A program made the position numbers and the translations under genes. This document shows positions 19,346-28,111 of a stretch of 61,476 nt of DNA, piece after piece. Within the stretch, counting starts at the first letter, position 1. Every line of letters begins with the position of its first letter. The stretch comes from Flavobacteriales bacterium UBA1993 (GTDB lineage: Bacteria; Bacteroidota; Bacteroidia; Flavobacteriales_G; Salibacteraceae), in NCBI GenBank assembly GCA_002336485.1, contig DDCZ01000084.1, positions 1 to 61,476 on the forward strand, given 5' to 3'. The notes beneath the pieces are model-generated. The model did not search any database and was not told the origin of the DNA. It was given only the letters and a program-made list of their open reading frames with translations.

Positions 19346-19377
19346 CTAAAATAACCGTATTTTACCACTTATACCCA
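19346..19377 (-). promoter_or_regulatory. Probable mraZ promoter with three-box MraZ operator
   Basis: On the minus strand upstream of mraZ lie TGGGT (19373-19377), TGGTA (19363-19367) and CGGTT (19353-19357), each separated by exactly 5 bp. This fits the published E. coli MraZ site of TGGGN boxes with 5-bp spacers; the third box is degenerate. The last box overlaps by one base TATTTTAG (19346-19353), a 7/8 match to the Bacteroidota -7 element TAnnTTTG placed 21 bp before the ATG. Binding there would block the promoter. Confidence 0.6.
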
Positions 19378-19460
19378 CCTCTTTACAAAATGTTGAAAAC
19401 TTGAGCTTCAACTTTCTGCATTTTCTCAATTTTTGCCCTTTTTACGAGACTTTTCGCCGG

Positions 19461-19475
19461 TGGTAAAAAATGGGA
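19461..19475 (+). promoter_or_regulatory. Second MraZ-like box pair, opposite orientation
   Basis: TGGTA (19461-19465) and TGGGA (19471-19475) on the plus strand have the same 5-bp spacing as the boxes upstream of mraZ. They point towards the divergent hydrolase/engB genes and abut the 18-bp palindrome at 19476. Two boxes could occur by chance, so this is suggestive only. Confidence 0.35.
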
Positions 19476-19493
19476 AGATTTTACGTAAAATCT
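19476..19493. repeat. 18-bp perfect palindrome in the mraZ-hydrolase intergenic region
   Basis: AGATTTTACGTAAAATCT reads the same on both strands. It sits mid-way in the 313-bp divergent control region. Two weaker inverted repeats flank it: GTTGAA/TTCAAC at 19392-19412 (9-nt loop) and TCAACAG/CTGTTGA at 19542-19559 (4-nt loop). No poly-T tract follows it, so a dimeric-regulator operator is more likely than a terminator. Confidence 0.6.
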
Positions 19494-19599
19494 CATATTT
19501 ACTCGGTTTCAGCGGGCCCAGACACCCGATAACTTTCCCTTTCAACAGCCATCTGTTGACCGACCACAAACAGGAGCATAGATCAGCCTTCAAATTCTT

Positions 19600-19607
19600 T
19601 ATTTTTG
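19600..19607 (+). promoter_or_regulatory. -7 promoter element upstream of the hydrolase-engB pair
   Basis: TATTTTTG is a perfect match to the Bacteroidota -7 consensus TAnnTTTG and lies 30 bp before ATG 19638. I see no convincing TTG -33 element at the usual distance. The element overlaps the upstream in-frame TTG (19605), which argues against that TTG being a start codon. Confidence 0.45.
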
Positions 19608-19637
19608 GTCGCTTACGACAGAAGCCCTCAACCACAC

Positions 19638-20408
19638 ATGGAAATCAAAATCACGGAAGAAAACGGATTCTCATATATTGAGAAAGGAGAAGGCGAACCC
19701 TTGATTGTGCTGCACGGACTTTTCGGTGCACTCAGTAATTTTCGCGGTGTGTTTGATTATTTCTCCAAACGATTCAAGGTCATAATTCCAATTATGCCTT
19801 TGTACACGATGCCCATCATCGACACCAATGTGAAAAACCTAAGTAAGTATCTTGCTGACTTCATGGATTACAAAAAGATTGACAAGGCACATCTTTTAGG
19901 TAATTCATTAGGAGGTCATGTGGCGCTTGTCTACGCTTCAAAATATTTGAGCCGAGTAAAATCACTGGTGCTTACTGGAAGCTCTGGTTTATATGAAAAC
20001 ACCCTGGGAGGTTCGTTCCCGAAGCGCGGGAACTATGAATTCGTAAAGGAGAAGGTTGCTGTAACATTTTACGACCCGAAGCACGCAACCAAGGAACTGG
20101 TGGACGAATGCTTTGACATTGTCAACGACAAAGGGAAAACAGTTCGAATAATTTCGCTTGCGAAGAGCGCCATTCGACACAACATGGCCACTGAAATTCC
20201 GAAAATGAATATTCCGACATGTTTAATCTGGGGTCAAAACGACACAATCACACCGCCTGATGTGGCCGAGGAATTCCATGAACTTTTTTCGGATTCAGAT
20301 CTTTTTTGGATTGATGAATGCGGACATGCTGCCATGATGGAGCATCCTGCCGAGTTCAACGAAATATTGGATAGCTGGCTCAAATCTCGCTTTTCCCCAG
20401 CAGCATAA
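19638..20408 (+). CDS. Alpha/beta hydrolase
   Basis: The 256-residue protein starts at ATG 19638; an upstream in-frame TTG lies within the promoter motif. It has the alpha/beta hydrolase oxyanion region LIVLHGLFGALSNF, the nucleophile elbow GNSLGGH (Ser), an acid in WGQNDTITPP (Asp) and the catalytic His in DECGHAAMMEHP. No signal peptide is seen, so it is probably cytoplasmic. Substrate cannot be told. It abuts engB (its stop TAA shares a base with the engB ATG), suggesting co-transcription. Confidence 0.9.
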   Translation: MEIKITEENGFSYIEKGEGEPLIVLHGLFGALSNFRGVFDYFSKRFKVIIPIMPLYTMPIIDTNVKNLSKYLADFMDYKKIDKAHLLGNSLGGHVALVYASKYLSRVKSLVLTGSSGLYENTLGGSFPKRGNYEFVKEKVAVTFYDPKHATKELVDECFDIVNDKGKTVRIISLAKSAIRHNMATEIPKMNIPTCLIWGQNDTITPPDVAEEFHELFSDSDLFWIDECGHAAMMEHPAEFNEILDSWLKSRFSPAA

Positions 20409-21025
20409 TGCGCGTTACTACGTCCGAGTTTGTTGTTAGCTCCGCCAAGGTGGAGCAATGCCCAAAAACTGAAAAGCCCGAGTTTGCCTTTATCGGCCGA
20501 TCCAACGTTGGAAAGAGCAGCTTAACAAACATGCTGTGTGACCGAAAGAGCATGGCAAAGACTTCTGGCGCCCCTGGAAAGACCCGACTCATCAATCACT
20601 TTATCGTGAATGACGCTTGGTATCTGGTTGATTTACCGGGCTTTGGATATGCTAAAGTGTCGAAGAAAGATCGAGCATCATTTATGAAGCTGATCTACAA
20701 CTACTTTGAACAGCGCGAAAACATGGTTAACGCCTTTGTTTTGGTTGACTGCAGAGTAGAGCCTCAAAAAATTGACCTGGATTTCATGGAATGGCTCGGA
20801 ACAAAAGGCATCCCGTTTACCGTTATCTTCACGAAAATTGACAAAATGAATAGCGCTGAACTAGGCAAAAACCTTGAGCGTTATAAAAAGAAGATGCTTG
20901 AAACATGGGAAGAGCTCCCCAAGTTTTTCCTGAGCTCTGCCACCAGCCGGCATGGTAAGGATGAGATCCTGAATTACATCGATTACTGCATCGGCGTATA
21001 TGAGGAATCCTTTTCCGATACCTGA
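20408..21025 (+). CDS. engB: Ribosome-biogenesis GTPase EngB (YsxC/YihA)
   Basis: EngB is an essential GTPase for large ribosomal subunit assembly. The 205-residue protein has the P loop GRSNVGKSSL (G1), the switch region TSGAPGKTRLINHF with the G2 threonine, DLPGFGYAKV (G3), TKIDKMN (G4) and SSATSRHGKDE (G5). The length is typical. Its 3' end overlaps the 3' end of the convergent metallopeptidase gene by 43 bp. Confidence 0.97.
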   Translation: MRVTTSEFVVSSAKVEQCPKTEKPEFAFIGRSNVGKSSLTNMLCDRKSMAKTSGAPGKTRLINHFIVNDAWYLVDLPGFGYAKVSKKDRASFMKLIYNYFEQRENMVNAFVLVDCRVEPQKIDLDFMEWLGTKGIPFTVIFTKIDKMNSAELGKNLERYKKKMLETWEELPKFFLSSATSRHGKDEILNYIDYCIGVYEESFSDT

Positions 21026-22437
21026 ATCACGCTGTAATCGTCAATTACTTCAAGACCGAATACGCCATAGTGGCTTCGCACCTCTAGCAAGCAATGACCA
21101 TTGCATTTTTTAATTTCTCCATATACATTTCCGTCAATAACATAGTGTGCGTCATCCGCATCAATTGGAATCGCCTCGTATTCATGATCGCCAATATAAT
21201 CGGCGTTCTTAATCGCGACATATTCTGTTGTACTATATACAGGTATGAGAAAGTTCATAACCAGGGCCGGCCCGCCAATTAATGGAAACCAACCAAGGAG
21301 TAAAAACACTATAAATATCCCAGGAGAAGTATACCCTGAAACCACAAGTTTCCTGTAGTAGCGAATCACACCCAAGGTGAGGACAGTTATTACAAAAAGT
21401 AATGTCGGCACCGGACTCGAATCCGCGTGAAGCTTGATCATGAAAATAGGCACGAGTATGATCACTAACCCAATTACCATCATCCACTGCATAAAGGAAT
21501 AATGACCATCGGGCTTGATTGCGATTTCATGCTTAAAATTGAACTTACGCCTCACTTCTGGAGCGGCGTAATCGTCAATTCTATTTGAAGGATCTTGCTC
21601 AAGCACATTAATTAAGGCGCTGAATAGTTTTGGCTGATCGGCTTTTAGTTCTTCCGGGTTTTCAAAGAACACTTCGACCGCACAGGCAAAAAACTCATGA
21701 TCATTTACAGCAGCATACTTTCTTAATACTTCCGTTTTCCCTTTCAGAACTTGGGAGCGCACTTCTCCTCCTATTATCTGTAAATCCTTCAAGGCATCAA
21801 AGATTCCAACATCCATACTATCATCGGTTTCCACCGTGATTTTAAATGCATGCGCGAGTTCATGCAACGCCAGATTTATTCCATCGTCGTCACGAGCAAA
21901 GCCATGTTCAAGATGTTTCCATGAAAACCTAATAATCCCCAAGGGCGATGTACTTCCTTTTAAATTTCGATCAAGCAGCTTATTGAAGAATAGATCAGGG
22001 TAGATATAAATCTTATCGAACTCCATGAGAATACCTCGAGACAAACCGAAGGATATCTGCACGAATGCAGAGGCCGCTAATACCGTCATTTCATCGGTCA
22101 GCTTCAGTCCTTCTTTCGCATAAAACGTTTTGTTGGCCAAAACACCTTGAAGCCTTTTCTGAAACTTCACTTTTCCTTCGCTCGAGAGTCGCGCATAATA
22201 TGAATTCTTGGTATTCAATATTTCGTCGGCACTCTGTCGAATTCGATGTACATCCTTCAACTCATAATCCGAAACATCAGCGCCTAATTCTTGGGATAGT
22301 TCCTTTTGATACTGCACGTATGCCCGAAAAACCAGTAGCCCAATAAAAAAGAAAAGGGCAAGCACATATCCCGGCTCGAGGTCAACAGACGCCGCCTTTA
22401 GAATAATAAGTGCCGTATGATTAAAGATGAATATCAT
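20983..22437 (-). CDS. MtfA-like (M90) zinc metallopeptidase with membrane segments
   Basis: I take ATG 22437 (MIFIFNHTALIIL) as start, giving 484 residues; the longer frame overlaps the divergent gene. One N-terminal membrane segment (about residues 22-40) is followed by an MtfA/M90 domain with the zinc motif LALHELAHAF and a downstream acidic helix EFFACAVEVFFE. After this come three or four membrane segments (about residues 325-410) and a 70-residue soluble tail. MtfA of E. coli has about 265 residues and no membrane part, so this is an enlarged, membrane-bound relative. Peptidase activity is inferred from the HExxH motif. Confidence 0.85.
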   Translation of the reverse strand: MIFIFNHTALIILKAASVDLEPGYVLALFFFIGLLVFRAYVQYQKELSQELGADVSDYELKDVHRIRQSADEILNTKNSYYARLSSEGKVKFQKRLQGVLANKTFYAKEGLKLTDEMTVLAASAFVQISFGLSRGILMEFDKIYIYPDLFFNKLLDRNLKGSTSPLGIIRFSWKHLEHGFARDDDGINLALHELAHAFKITVETDDSMDVGIFDALKDLQIIGGEVRSQVLKGKTEVLRKYAAVNDHEFFACAVEVFFENPEELKADQPKLFSALINVLEQDPSNRIDDYAAPEVRRKFNFKHEIAIKPDGHYSFMQWMMVIGLVIILVPIFMIKLHADSSPVPTLLFVITVLTLGVIRYYRKLVVSGYTSPGIFIVFLLLGWFPLIGGPALVMNFLIPVYSTTEYVAIKNADYIGDHEYEAIPIDADDAHYVIDGNVYGEIKKCNGHCLLEVRSHYGVFGLEVIDDYSVIQVSEKDSSYTPMQ

Positions 22438-22443
22438 TGAGGG

Positions 22444-24543
22444 TTGACAAGGATAACCCAAATATTACTGATCATAACGCTATTGAGCAGTGCAACTTGT
22501 ACTGAATCTCAAAATCATTCTACCATGAAATCGAACGAGCCCAATGCACTAATAAATGAGACGAGTCCATATCTTTTACAGCACGCCTACAATCCCGTTC
22601 ATTGGCTACCATGGAATGAGGAGACTCTGAAGCGAGCGAAGGCAGAAGACAAACCGATTTTAGTCAGTATTGGCTATAGTGCATGTCACTGGTGTCATGT
22701 TATGGAACACGAGAGCTTCGAGGACTCCGCTGTAGCCGAACTAATGAATTCGAATTTCATTTGTATTAAGGTTGATCGAGAAGAGCGGCCAGACGTGGAC
22801 CAAGTCTATATGGACGCCGTGCAACTGATGACTGGAAGTGGCGGATGGCCCCTGAACTGTTTTGCTCTTCCAACAGGAGAGCCCTTTTTTGGCGGAACTT
22901 ACTTTCCAAAAGACAAGTGGATCCAAATTCTCACTCAGCTGTCAGACCTATGGAAGACTGACCGCGAAAAGGTGTTGGAATACTCGGAGAAGCTGACTGA
23001 TGGATTAAAGCAAATGGATGATAAACCACTTGTTTCTATGCCACCAGAATTCAGTGTTGAAGTTTTAGAAACTGGCGTATCCCGCTGGAAGCAATCTTTT
23101 GACCTTAGGGAAGGTGGCATGGATCGCGCACCCAAATTTCCAATGCCCAACAACTACGAATTCCTTTTGAAGTATGGATTTATTACCAAGGATAAAGATG
23201 TTACCGACTTTGTTCATCTCACACTGGAAAAAATGGCGATGGGTGGCATTTACGATCAGATTGGCGGAGGCTTTTCACGCTATTCTACCGATGCCCTTTG
23301 GAAGGCGCCTCATTTCGAAAAAATGCTCTATGACAATGGGCAACTTCTCTCACTATATAGCCAGGCATATCTTCATCAAGCAAACCCACTTTACCTAGAA
23401 ATAGTCAATGAAACAGCCGCTTGGGTTGAGCGCGAAATGACAGCCACAAATGGGGCGTTTTACAGCGCACTTGACGCAGATAGCGAAGGGGAAGAAGGCA
23501 AGTTTTACGTTTGGAAAAAGGAAGAAATCGAGCAGATTGCGGTAGAAAACTTTGACCTTATCGCAGACTATTATTCAATTGACCACCATGGACTTTGGGA
23601 ACACGATAACTACATTTTGCTCAGAAGAAAGAGTGATGCCGCCATTTCGAAAAAGCACGACATCGAAATCTCAACGCTACACGAGAAAATCACTGCATTT
23701 AAAATCGCTTCCCTCGCCTATCGAGAAAAACGCATTCGCCCGGGGCTAGATGATAAGACATTAACATCATGGAATGCCCTGATGAGTAAAGGACTGATTG
23801 ACGCATATGTAGTAACTAAAAATGAACGTTGGCTTGAACTCGCGACTCAAAATTTAAACTTCTTAACAAGCCAACAAATGACCAGCGATGGCAAACTCTG
23901 GCACAACTTCAAGGGTAACAAGTCGAATATTAACGCGTATTTAGAAGATTATGCTCTTCTCATCGATGCGTTAATCAGATACTATGAAGTTACGCTCGAC
24001 ACAACCACGCTTCCTAAGATTAAGAAGCTAACGGAATATGTATTCGGTCACTTTGAACAAGCCCCCTCAGGGATGTTCTATTTCAAGTCCAAGCTTGACC
24101 CTGAATTGGTATCTAAAAAAGCTGAAATAACAGACAATGTTATACCCGCCTCAAACTCGGTTATGGCTACCAACCTCTATAAGTTGGGCTTAATTCTAGA
24201 GGACGGCGACTTGATCGAGCTTAGCAAGACACAGCTTGCGCAAGTTGAATCTTCTTTCTCACAATATCCAGGAGGGTATTCGCAATGGATGATGCTTCAC
24301 ATGATGATTAGCCAGCCATACTTCGAGGTAGCCATTGTTGGCGAAGATTGTTTGAAAAAACTTGAAGATCTACAGGCCTCGTATCTTCCGAATGTTGTGT
24401 TTTGTGGAGGCAAAAATGAAGGCAGCACCCCCATTCTGGAACACAAGTTGGTCGAAGGCAAGACATTGTTTTACGTCTGTCAATTCGGTGCTTGTAAGGT
24501 TCCGGTGGAGACGGCAGATGAAGCACTTAGCCAGCTTCGCTAG
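22444..24543 (+). CDS. DUF255 / YyaL-like thioredoxin-domain protein, probably exported
   Basis: The 699-residue product matches the YyaL family: a thioredoxin-like N-terminal domain (LINETSPYLLQHAYNPVHW, then SIGYSACHWCHVME) followed by an (alpha/alpha)6-barrel resembling glycoside-processing enzymes (GGIYDQIGGGFSRYSTD, APHFEKMLYDNGQLLSLY). TTG 22444 gives a hydrophobic leader (ITQILLIITLLSSATC) that could be a lipoprotein signal, but Thr before Cys is a poor lipobox. The next start, ATG 22525, would give a cytosolic form. The biochemical role of this family is not settled. The 3' end overlaps the next gene by 26 bp. Confidence 0.88.
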   Translation: MTRITQILLIITLLSSATCTESQNHSTMKSNEPNALINETSPYLLQHAYNPVHWLPWNEETLKRAKAEDKPILVSIGYSACHWCHVMEHESFEDSAVAELMNSNFICIKVDREERPDVDQVYMDAVQLMTGSGGWPLNCFALPTGEPFFGGTYFPKDKWIQILTQLSDLWKTDREKVLEYSEKLTDGLKQMDDKPLVSMPPEFSVEVLETGVSRWKQSFDLREGGMDRAPKFPMPNNYEFLLKYGFITKDKDVTDFVHLTLEKMAMGGIYDQIGGGFSRYSTDALWKAPHFEKMLYDNGQLLSLYSQAYLHQANPLYLEIVNETAAWVEREMTATNGAFYSALDADSEGEEGKFYVWKKEEIEQIAVENFDLIADYYSIDHHGLWEHDNYILLRRKSDAAISKKHDIEISTLHEKITAFKIASLAYREKRIRPGLDDKTLTSWNALMSKGLIDAYVVTKNERWLELATQNLNFLTSQQMTSDGKLWHNFKGNKSNINAYLEDYALLIDALIRYYEVTLDTTTLPKIKKLTEYVFGHFEQAPSGMFYFKSKLDPELVSKKAEITDNVIPASNSVMATNLYKLGLILEDGDLIELSKTQLAQVESSFSQYPGGYSQWMMLHMMISQPYFEVAIVGEDCLKKLEDLQASYLPNVVFCGGKNEGSTPILEHKLVEGKTLFYVCQFGACKVPVETADEALSQLR

Positions 24544-25354
24544 TCTAATCGCCCTTGCATTTGTTTCGGAGGCGCAGATTCTTTCTAACGAATTTTTACT
24601 TCATCGCTATCCATCTTTTGATGCTGCGGAGGTAGAAAAAGCGGGCATTAAGTCCATTACAATACGTGAGATGCAAAAACCATCATCTCAACAAATTCTC
24701 GACTATAGCATTCGCTTCACCTATTACTTTGACGGAAAAGGAAGGCTGATTGGATACCGAAAAACATACCCAGGATTTGCCGGTCGCATTGACACAAACG
24801 AGGTCAAGCGGATTTACTTTCAAAATAAATTAGCACAGGAAACGGAGCGCATGGGCAGGTACGAGCGCAAGACGGTCTATGCACCGCTTGACTCCAGCAG
24901 CCAAAAACGCACCATCTCCACACGGATCGGAAATGCGGCCTGGGAAAAATTAAGTCTAGAAAAAATTGCCAAACAAGAGATCAAGGACGGATTTGTAGAA
25001 TTAATCGGAGGCATGCGCTCTGAGCCCTATCAACGCGTGGTTTCTATGCTAGACAAAAAAGATAATCTGGTAGTACGTGAAACTTGGAATGGCAGCCGAA
25101 TTCAAAACTTGGAAATGTGGGAATACCGGGCTAACGAGCCCTCCTATTACCGATTCAAGGACGTTTCACAGAACGAGGTATTGGAGTATCGATTTCCAGC
25201 AAGCGGTGATGATGAGGGATCCTTTTGCGTTAAAGGAAAGTGTAAAAAATGGTCCATTGTCAGCCATTCGAACGGGTGGCCGAAGGGTTGGATTCTGATG
25301 GACCCGATTTCTCAAGATGCAGAAATCTGGGAATTCGTATATCGCTATTGGTAG
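24518..25354 (+). CDS. Secreted protein of unknown function
   Basis: Starting at ATG 24518, the product has 278 residues with a clear signal peptide (MKHLASFASLIALAFVSEAQ). The upstream part of the frame lies within the preceding gene and is not expected to be translated. The mature part is rich in aromatic and charged residues (FTYYFDGKGRLIGYRKTY, WEYRANEPSYYRF), possibly a repetitive beta structure. I do not recognise a domain. It overlaps the DUF255 gene by 26 bp and is probably co-expressed. It ends directly against the stop codon of the convergent DCC-family gene with no base between them. Confidence 0.8.
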   Translation: MKHLASFASLIALAFVSEAQILSNEFLLHRYPSFDAAEVEKAGIKSITIREMQKPSSQQILDYSIRFTYYFDGKGRLIGYRKTYPGFAGRIDTNEVKRIYFQNKLAQETERMGRYERKTVYAPLDSSSQKRTISTRIGNAAWEKLSLEKIAKQEIKDGFVELIGGMRSEPYQRVVSMLDKKDNLVVRETWNGSRIQNLEMWEYRANEPSYYRFKDVSQNEVLEYRFPASGDDEGSFCVKGKCKKWSIVSHSNGWPKGWILMDPISQDAEIWEFVYRYW

Positions 25355-25789
25355 TTAGAGTCCATCCAAGAATCGAGACTTCAATTCTGGCGTAGGCATC
25401 ATGCACACATCCTGTTTTCCAAACAGTTGATATCGGTTTGCCGCAACTAAGTCATACACCGCGTCGCTGATGAACCGCGGAACGATGATAAACACATAGA
25501 ACAAAGCCCAAACCCCTCCTAACTCTCGAAGCACGTGCAATACCGCAGTCGACTTTTCATACAACTTACCGTCCTTGACAAATACGACAGAATCAAACTC
25601 ATCTGCCGTCTTGTCGTTTTCCGCACGCATTTTCTGTCCCGGCTCAGACTGCAGGGCGGCAAAACTTAATCGTGCAGTAGGATCTCGCTTAATTATGAAT
25701 TGAACGAACCTGTTACACAGGTTACAAACCCCATCAAAGTAAATCGTGCTTTTGGCTTCCACATCGCAAAGATGCTTACAATTCGTCAT
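25355..25789 (-). CDS. DCC-family (DUF393) thiol-disulfide oxidoreductase-like protein
   Basis: The 144-residue protein carries the DCC family signature IYFDGVCNLCNRFVQFIIKR near the N-terminus, with the CxxC pair, then FAALQSEPGQ. The C-terminal FGKQDVCMMPTPELKSRFLD is also family-like. DUF393 proteins are small predicted thioredoxin-like redox proteins with no firm function. The 128-bp gap before tsaB shows no further gene or clear terminator. Confidence 0.88.
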   Translation of the reverse strand: MTNCKHLCDVEAKSTIYFDGVCNLCNRFVQFIIKRDPTARLSFAALQSEPGQKMRAENDKTADEFDSVVFVKDGKLYEKSTAVLHVLRELGGVWALFYVFIIVPRFISDAVYDLVAANRYQLFGKQDVCMMPTPELKSRFLDGL

Positions 25790-25917
25790 ATCCCTTCTTT
25801 AAAGCACGTATGTATCTTCACAGAAAATGACAACAATTGCTAACGAAACTATCACGATATCAGCCATTTCGCCGATGACATAAACCCAAGTGCACGTAAA
25901 GTCTGGAAGACTGAAAT

Positions 25918-26616
25918 TTAGATAAGCTTCTTTGGAGTTGTCGCCATGAATTCCTTTAGGTAGAAGGGCTCGCAGTATGCCACATCTTCAAATTCTTGGG
26001 CCTCAAACTTTGTTTGGCTCAACAAGCACATGTCTTCCGCACTTGGCCAAACATCTTCTACATAATACGCGCTTTTGGAATCAACTACCGTCTTCACTTT
26101 TTCGGAACCTGGGCCAAAAAACAAAACAGCCTCTTTTGCCAGTTCGTCCCGAAATGATTCTTCGTCCAAAATCTTTGCTTGAGTCTTACTTACCTCTTTT
26201 AGTCCAATGTCATATGTACAGGTATAGACTTCCATCCTACGCGCATCCAGCATCGGGCACAACAAAACATCTTTATAAAAATTCACCTTGGCCCGCACCT
26301 CTTTATTCAAACACATCAATTGCAATGTAGGAACAGAAATGAGCGGTTTTGAGGCAGAAAAACACAACCCTTTAGCCAAGGAATGACCAATCCTAAGTCC
26401 AGTGTAACTTCCTGGGCCCGAGCTGACAGCGATCGCATCTAAATCAGACGCTTTTAGATTATTCGCTGCCAAAATATCTGCTATAAAAGGCGCTAATTTC
26501 TCAGCATGTGAATAACCTTCATTGAACGATCGGTGATCCAAGCAATGGCCATTCTTACCTAAACTGACCGAACACATGGTAGTCGAACTTTCAATATTTA
26601 AGATCAATGCATCCAT
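25918..26616 (-). CDS. tsaB: tRNA threonylcarbamoyladenosine biosynthesis protein TsaB
   Basis: TsaB partners TsaD and TsaE to make t6A37 in tRNAs reading ANN codons. The protein starts LILNIESSTTMCSVSLGKNG and has the hallmark VSSGPGSYTGLRIGHSLAKG (about residues 66-85). I choose ATG 26616 (232 residues); a GTG at 26625 that overlaps the previous stop is the alternative. Typical length. It follows the TolC-like gene with only 5 bp between. Confidence 0.95.
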   Translation of the reverse strand: MDALILNIESSTTMCSVSLGKNGHCLDHRSFNEGYSHAEKLAPFIADILAANNLKASDLDAIAVSSGPGSYTGLRIGHSLAKGLCFSASKPLISVPTLQLMCLNKEVRAKVNFYKDVLLCPMLDARRMEVYTCTYDIGLKEVSKTQAKILDEESFRDELAKEAVLFFGPGSEKVKTVVDSKSAYYVEDVWPSAEDMCLLSQTKFEAQEFEDVAYCEPFYLKEFMATTPKKLI

Positions 26617-26621
26617 CGAAA

Positions 26622-28037
26622 TCACTCCTTGAAACTCAGCGGCTTACCCATGTAGAATTCCAACACTTTGGTTTTAAACACGAAGTCGTATTTGGATCGA
26701 GCTGTTCTGGCGGAAGCCATGACAACATTGTTCTTCGATGTATTAAACTCAGTTGTATTTAACGCTCCTGCTTCAAATCTTGCTGTAGCAAACTCAAATG
26801 CCTTTTCGGAAGATGCAAGCAACTTTTGGTTTGCAATGTATAGTTGCCTCGCTGCTAAAGCTTGGGCTCGTGCATTCTCAATCTTCTGGAGCAACACTTG
26901 TTTCTCACCTTCCAACTGCAACTCGGCGATGTCTTGGTTGATCCGTGCCTGTTGCATCGAATTAGATACCACACCTCGATTGAAAATAGGCACATTCAAT
27001 GAAAGTCCGATATACTGATTGAAGTTGTCACTCACTTGGGTTCCGAAAGCGACTTTCTGCAGATCCGAATCATACGTCGGAACAAATACCGCCTCTCCAG
27101 ACTCAGTGGATCCAATTGCTTGTGTGCCAACCTGAACCACATTTATCGGCGTCGTGCGCAAACCGGAGTATCCGGACCCAATGGACCCACTTAACGAAAG
27201 GGAAGGATACAGCCCACCTTGCGCACTTTTATACTGGCTTTCCCATTGAATCAACGACTTTTCGGCTCGCTTAATCTCTGGCATGTTTGTCTCAGCAAAG
27301 CTGTATACGGTAGCGGTCGATTCCAATTTCGCATCCGGTTCCAACTCCAAACTTGATGGTTTGGTCAATGCTAGCTCTTCATTTGCAGGCAACAGTAATA
27401 GTTGCTTTAGCTGAAGTAAATTTAGATTGAAGTCTATATCACGTTGAGTTGCGTTTGCCTCATCCTGAGCAAGTTGAGCTTCGAGGTCATATTTACTTCC
27501 AACATTGATGCTCCCCGCTTCAACCAACTTCGATATTCGATTCAGTTGTTGCTGAGTAATCAGCAATTGCTTTTCAGCGACTAATCTAAGTTCATCGGCA
27601 AGCAATACGGCCAGAAAGGAAGACGATACAGCCAAGGCTACGTCGTTTTTTTGCGCTTCTAAATCGAATAGCACAGCCTCCAATGCAGCTTGCTGGGCTT
27701 TAATGTTTTGTTTGTTTTGGAATCCACTGAAAAGGTCTACGCTCGACGATAGTCCGAATGAATTGCTCTGGACCCTTGTGTTCGCAAACTGGTTTGTAAA
27801 CGGATCTATCCGCTGACCCCAATTGTAGTTGTGAGAAGCAAAACCATTCAAGTTGGGCATTCTATCCGATTTGGCCCGACTCAAATTTGATTCGCCGGAT
27901 TCGAGTGACAGTTCTGCCTGTTTTATTTGCAAGTTATTGACCCATGCCATTTCTACACATTGCTCAAGAGTCAGCGTATTCTGCGCACTTGCACTTATCG
28001 CTAAACATATCAGTATTGGTATCAGCCATTTTTTCAC
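26622..28037 (-). CDS. TolC-family outer-membrane efflux protein
   Basis: The product has two outer-membrane efflux (OEP) repeats and long coiled helices. It begins with LTLEQCVEMAWVNNLQIKQ after a signal peptide and includes GLSLNVPIFNRGVVSNSMQQ in the second half. GTG 28037 puts the signal peptide (VKKWLIPILICLAISASAQ) at the N-terminus (471 residues). ATG 28112 would add 25 hydrophilic residues and overlap metH, which fits export less well. No periplasmic adaptor or inner-membrane pump lies nearby, so its transport partner is encoded elsewhere. Confidence 0.9.
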   Translation of the reverse strand: MKKWLIPILICLAISASAQNTLTLEQCVEMAWVNNLQIKQAELSLESGESNLSRAKSDRMPNLNGFASHNYNWGQRIDPFTNQFANTRVQSNSFGLSSSVDLFSGFQNKQNIKAQQAALEAVLFDLEAQKNDVALAVSSSFLAVLLADELRLVAEKQLLITQQQLNRISKLVEAGSINVGSKYDLEAQLAQDEANATQRDIDFNLNLLQLKQLLLLPANEELALTKPSSLELEPDAKLESTATVYSFAETNMPEIKRAEKSLIQWESQYKSAQGGLYPSLSLSGSIGSGYSGLRTTPINVVQVGTQAIGSTESGEAVFVPTYDSDLQKVAFGTQVSDNFNQYIGLSLNVPIFNRGVVSNSMQQARINQDIAELQLEGEKQVLLQKIENARAQALAARQLYIANQKLLASSEKAFEFATARFEAGALNTTEFNTSKNNVVMASARTARSKYDFVFKTKVLEFYMGKPLSFKE

Positions 28038-28111
28038 GCTATAAAAGTAAAAGGTTGATTGGGCAGCTCGGTCATTTTCACACGAACGGAATGATTTGGT
28101 GATGAACGACA

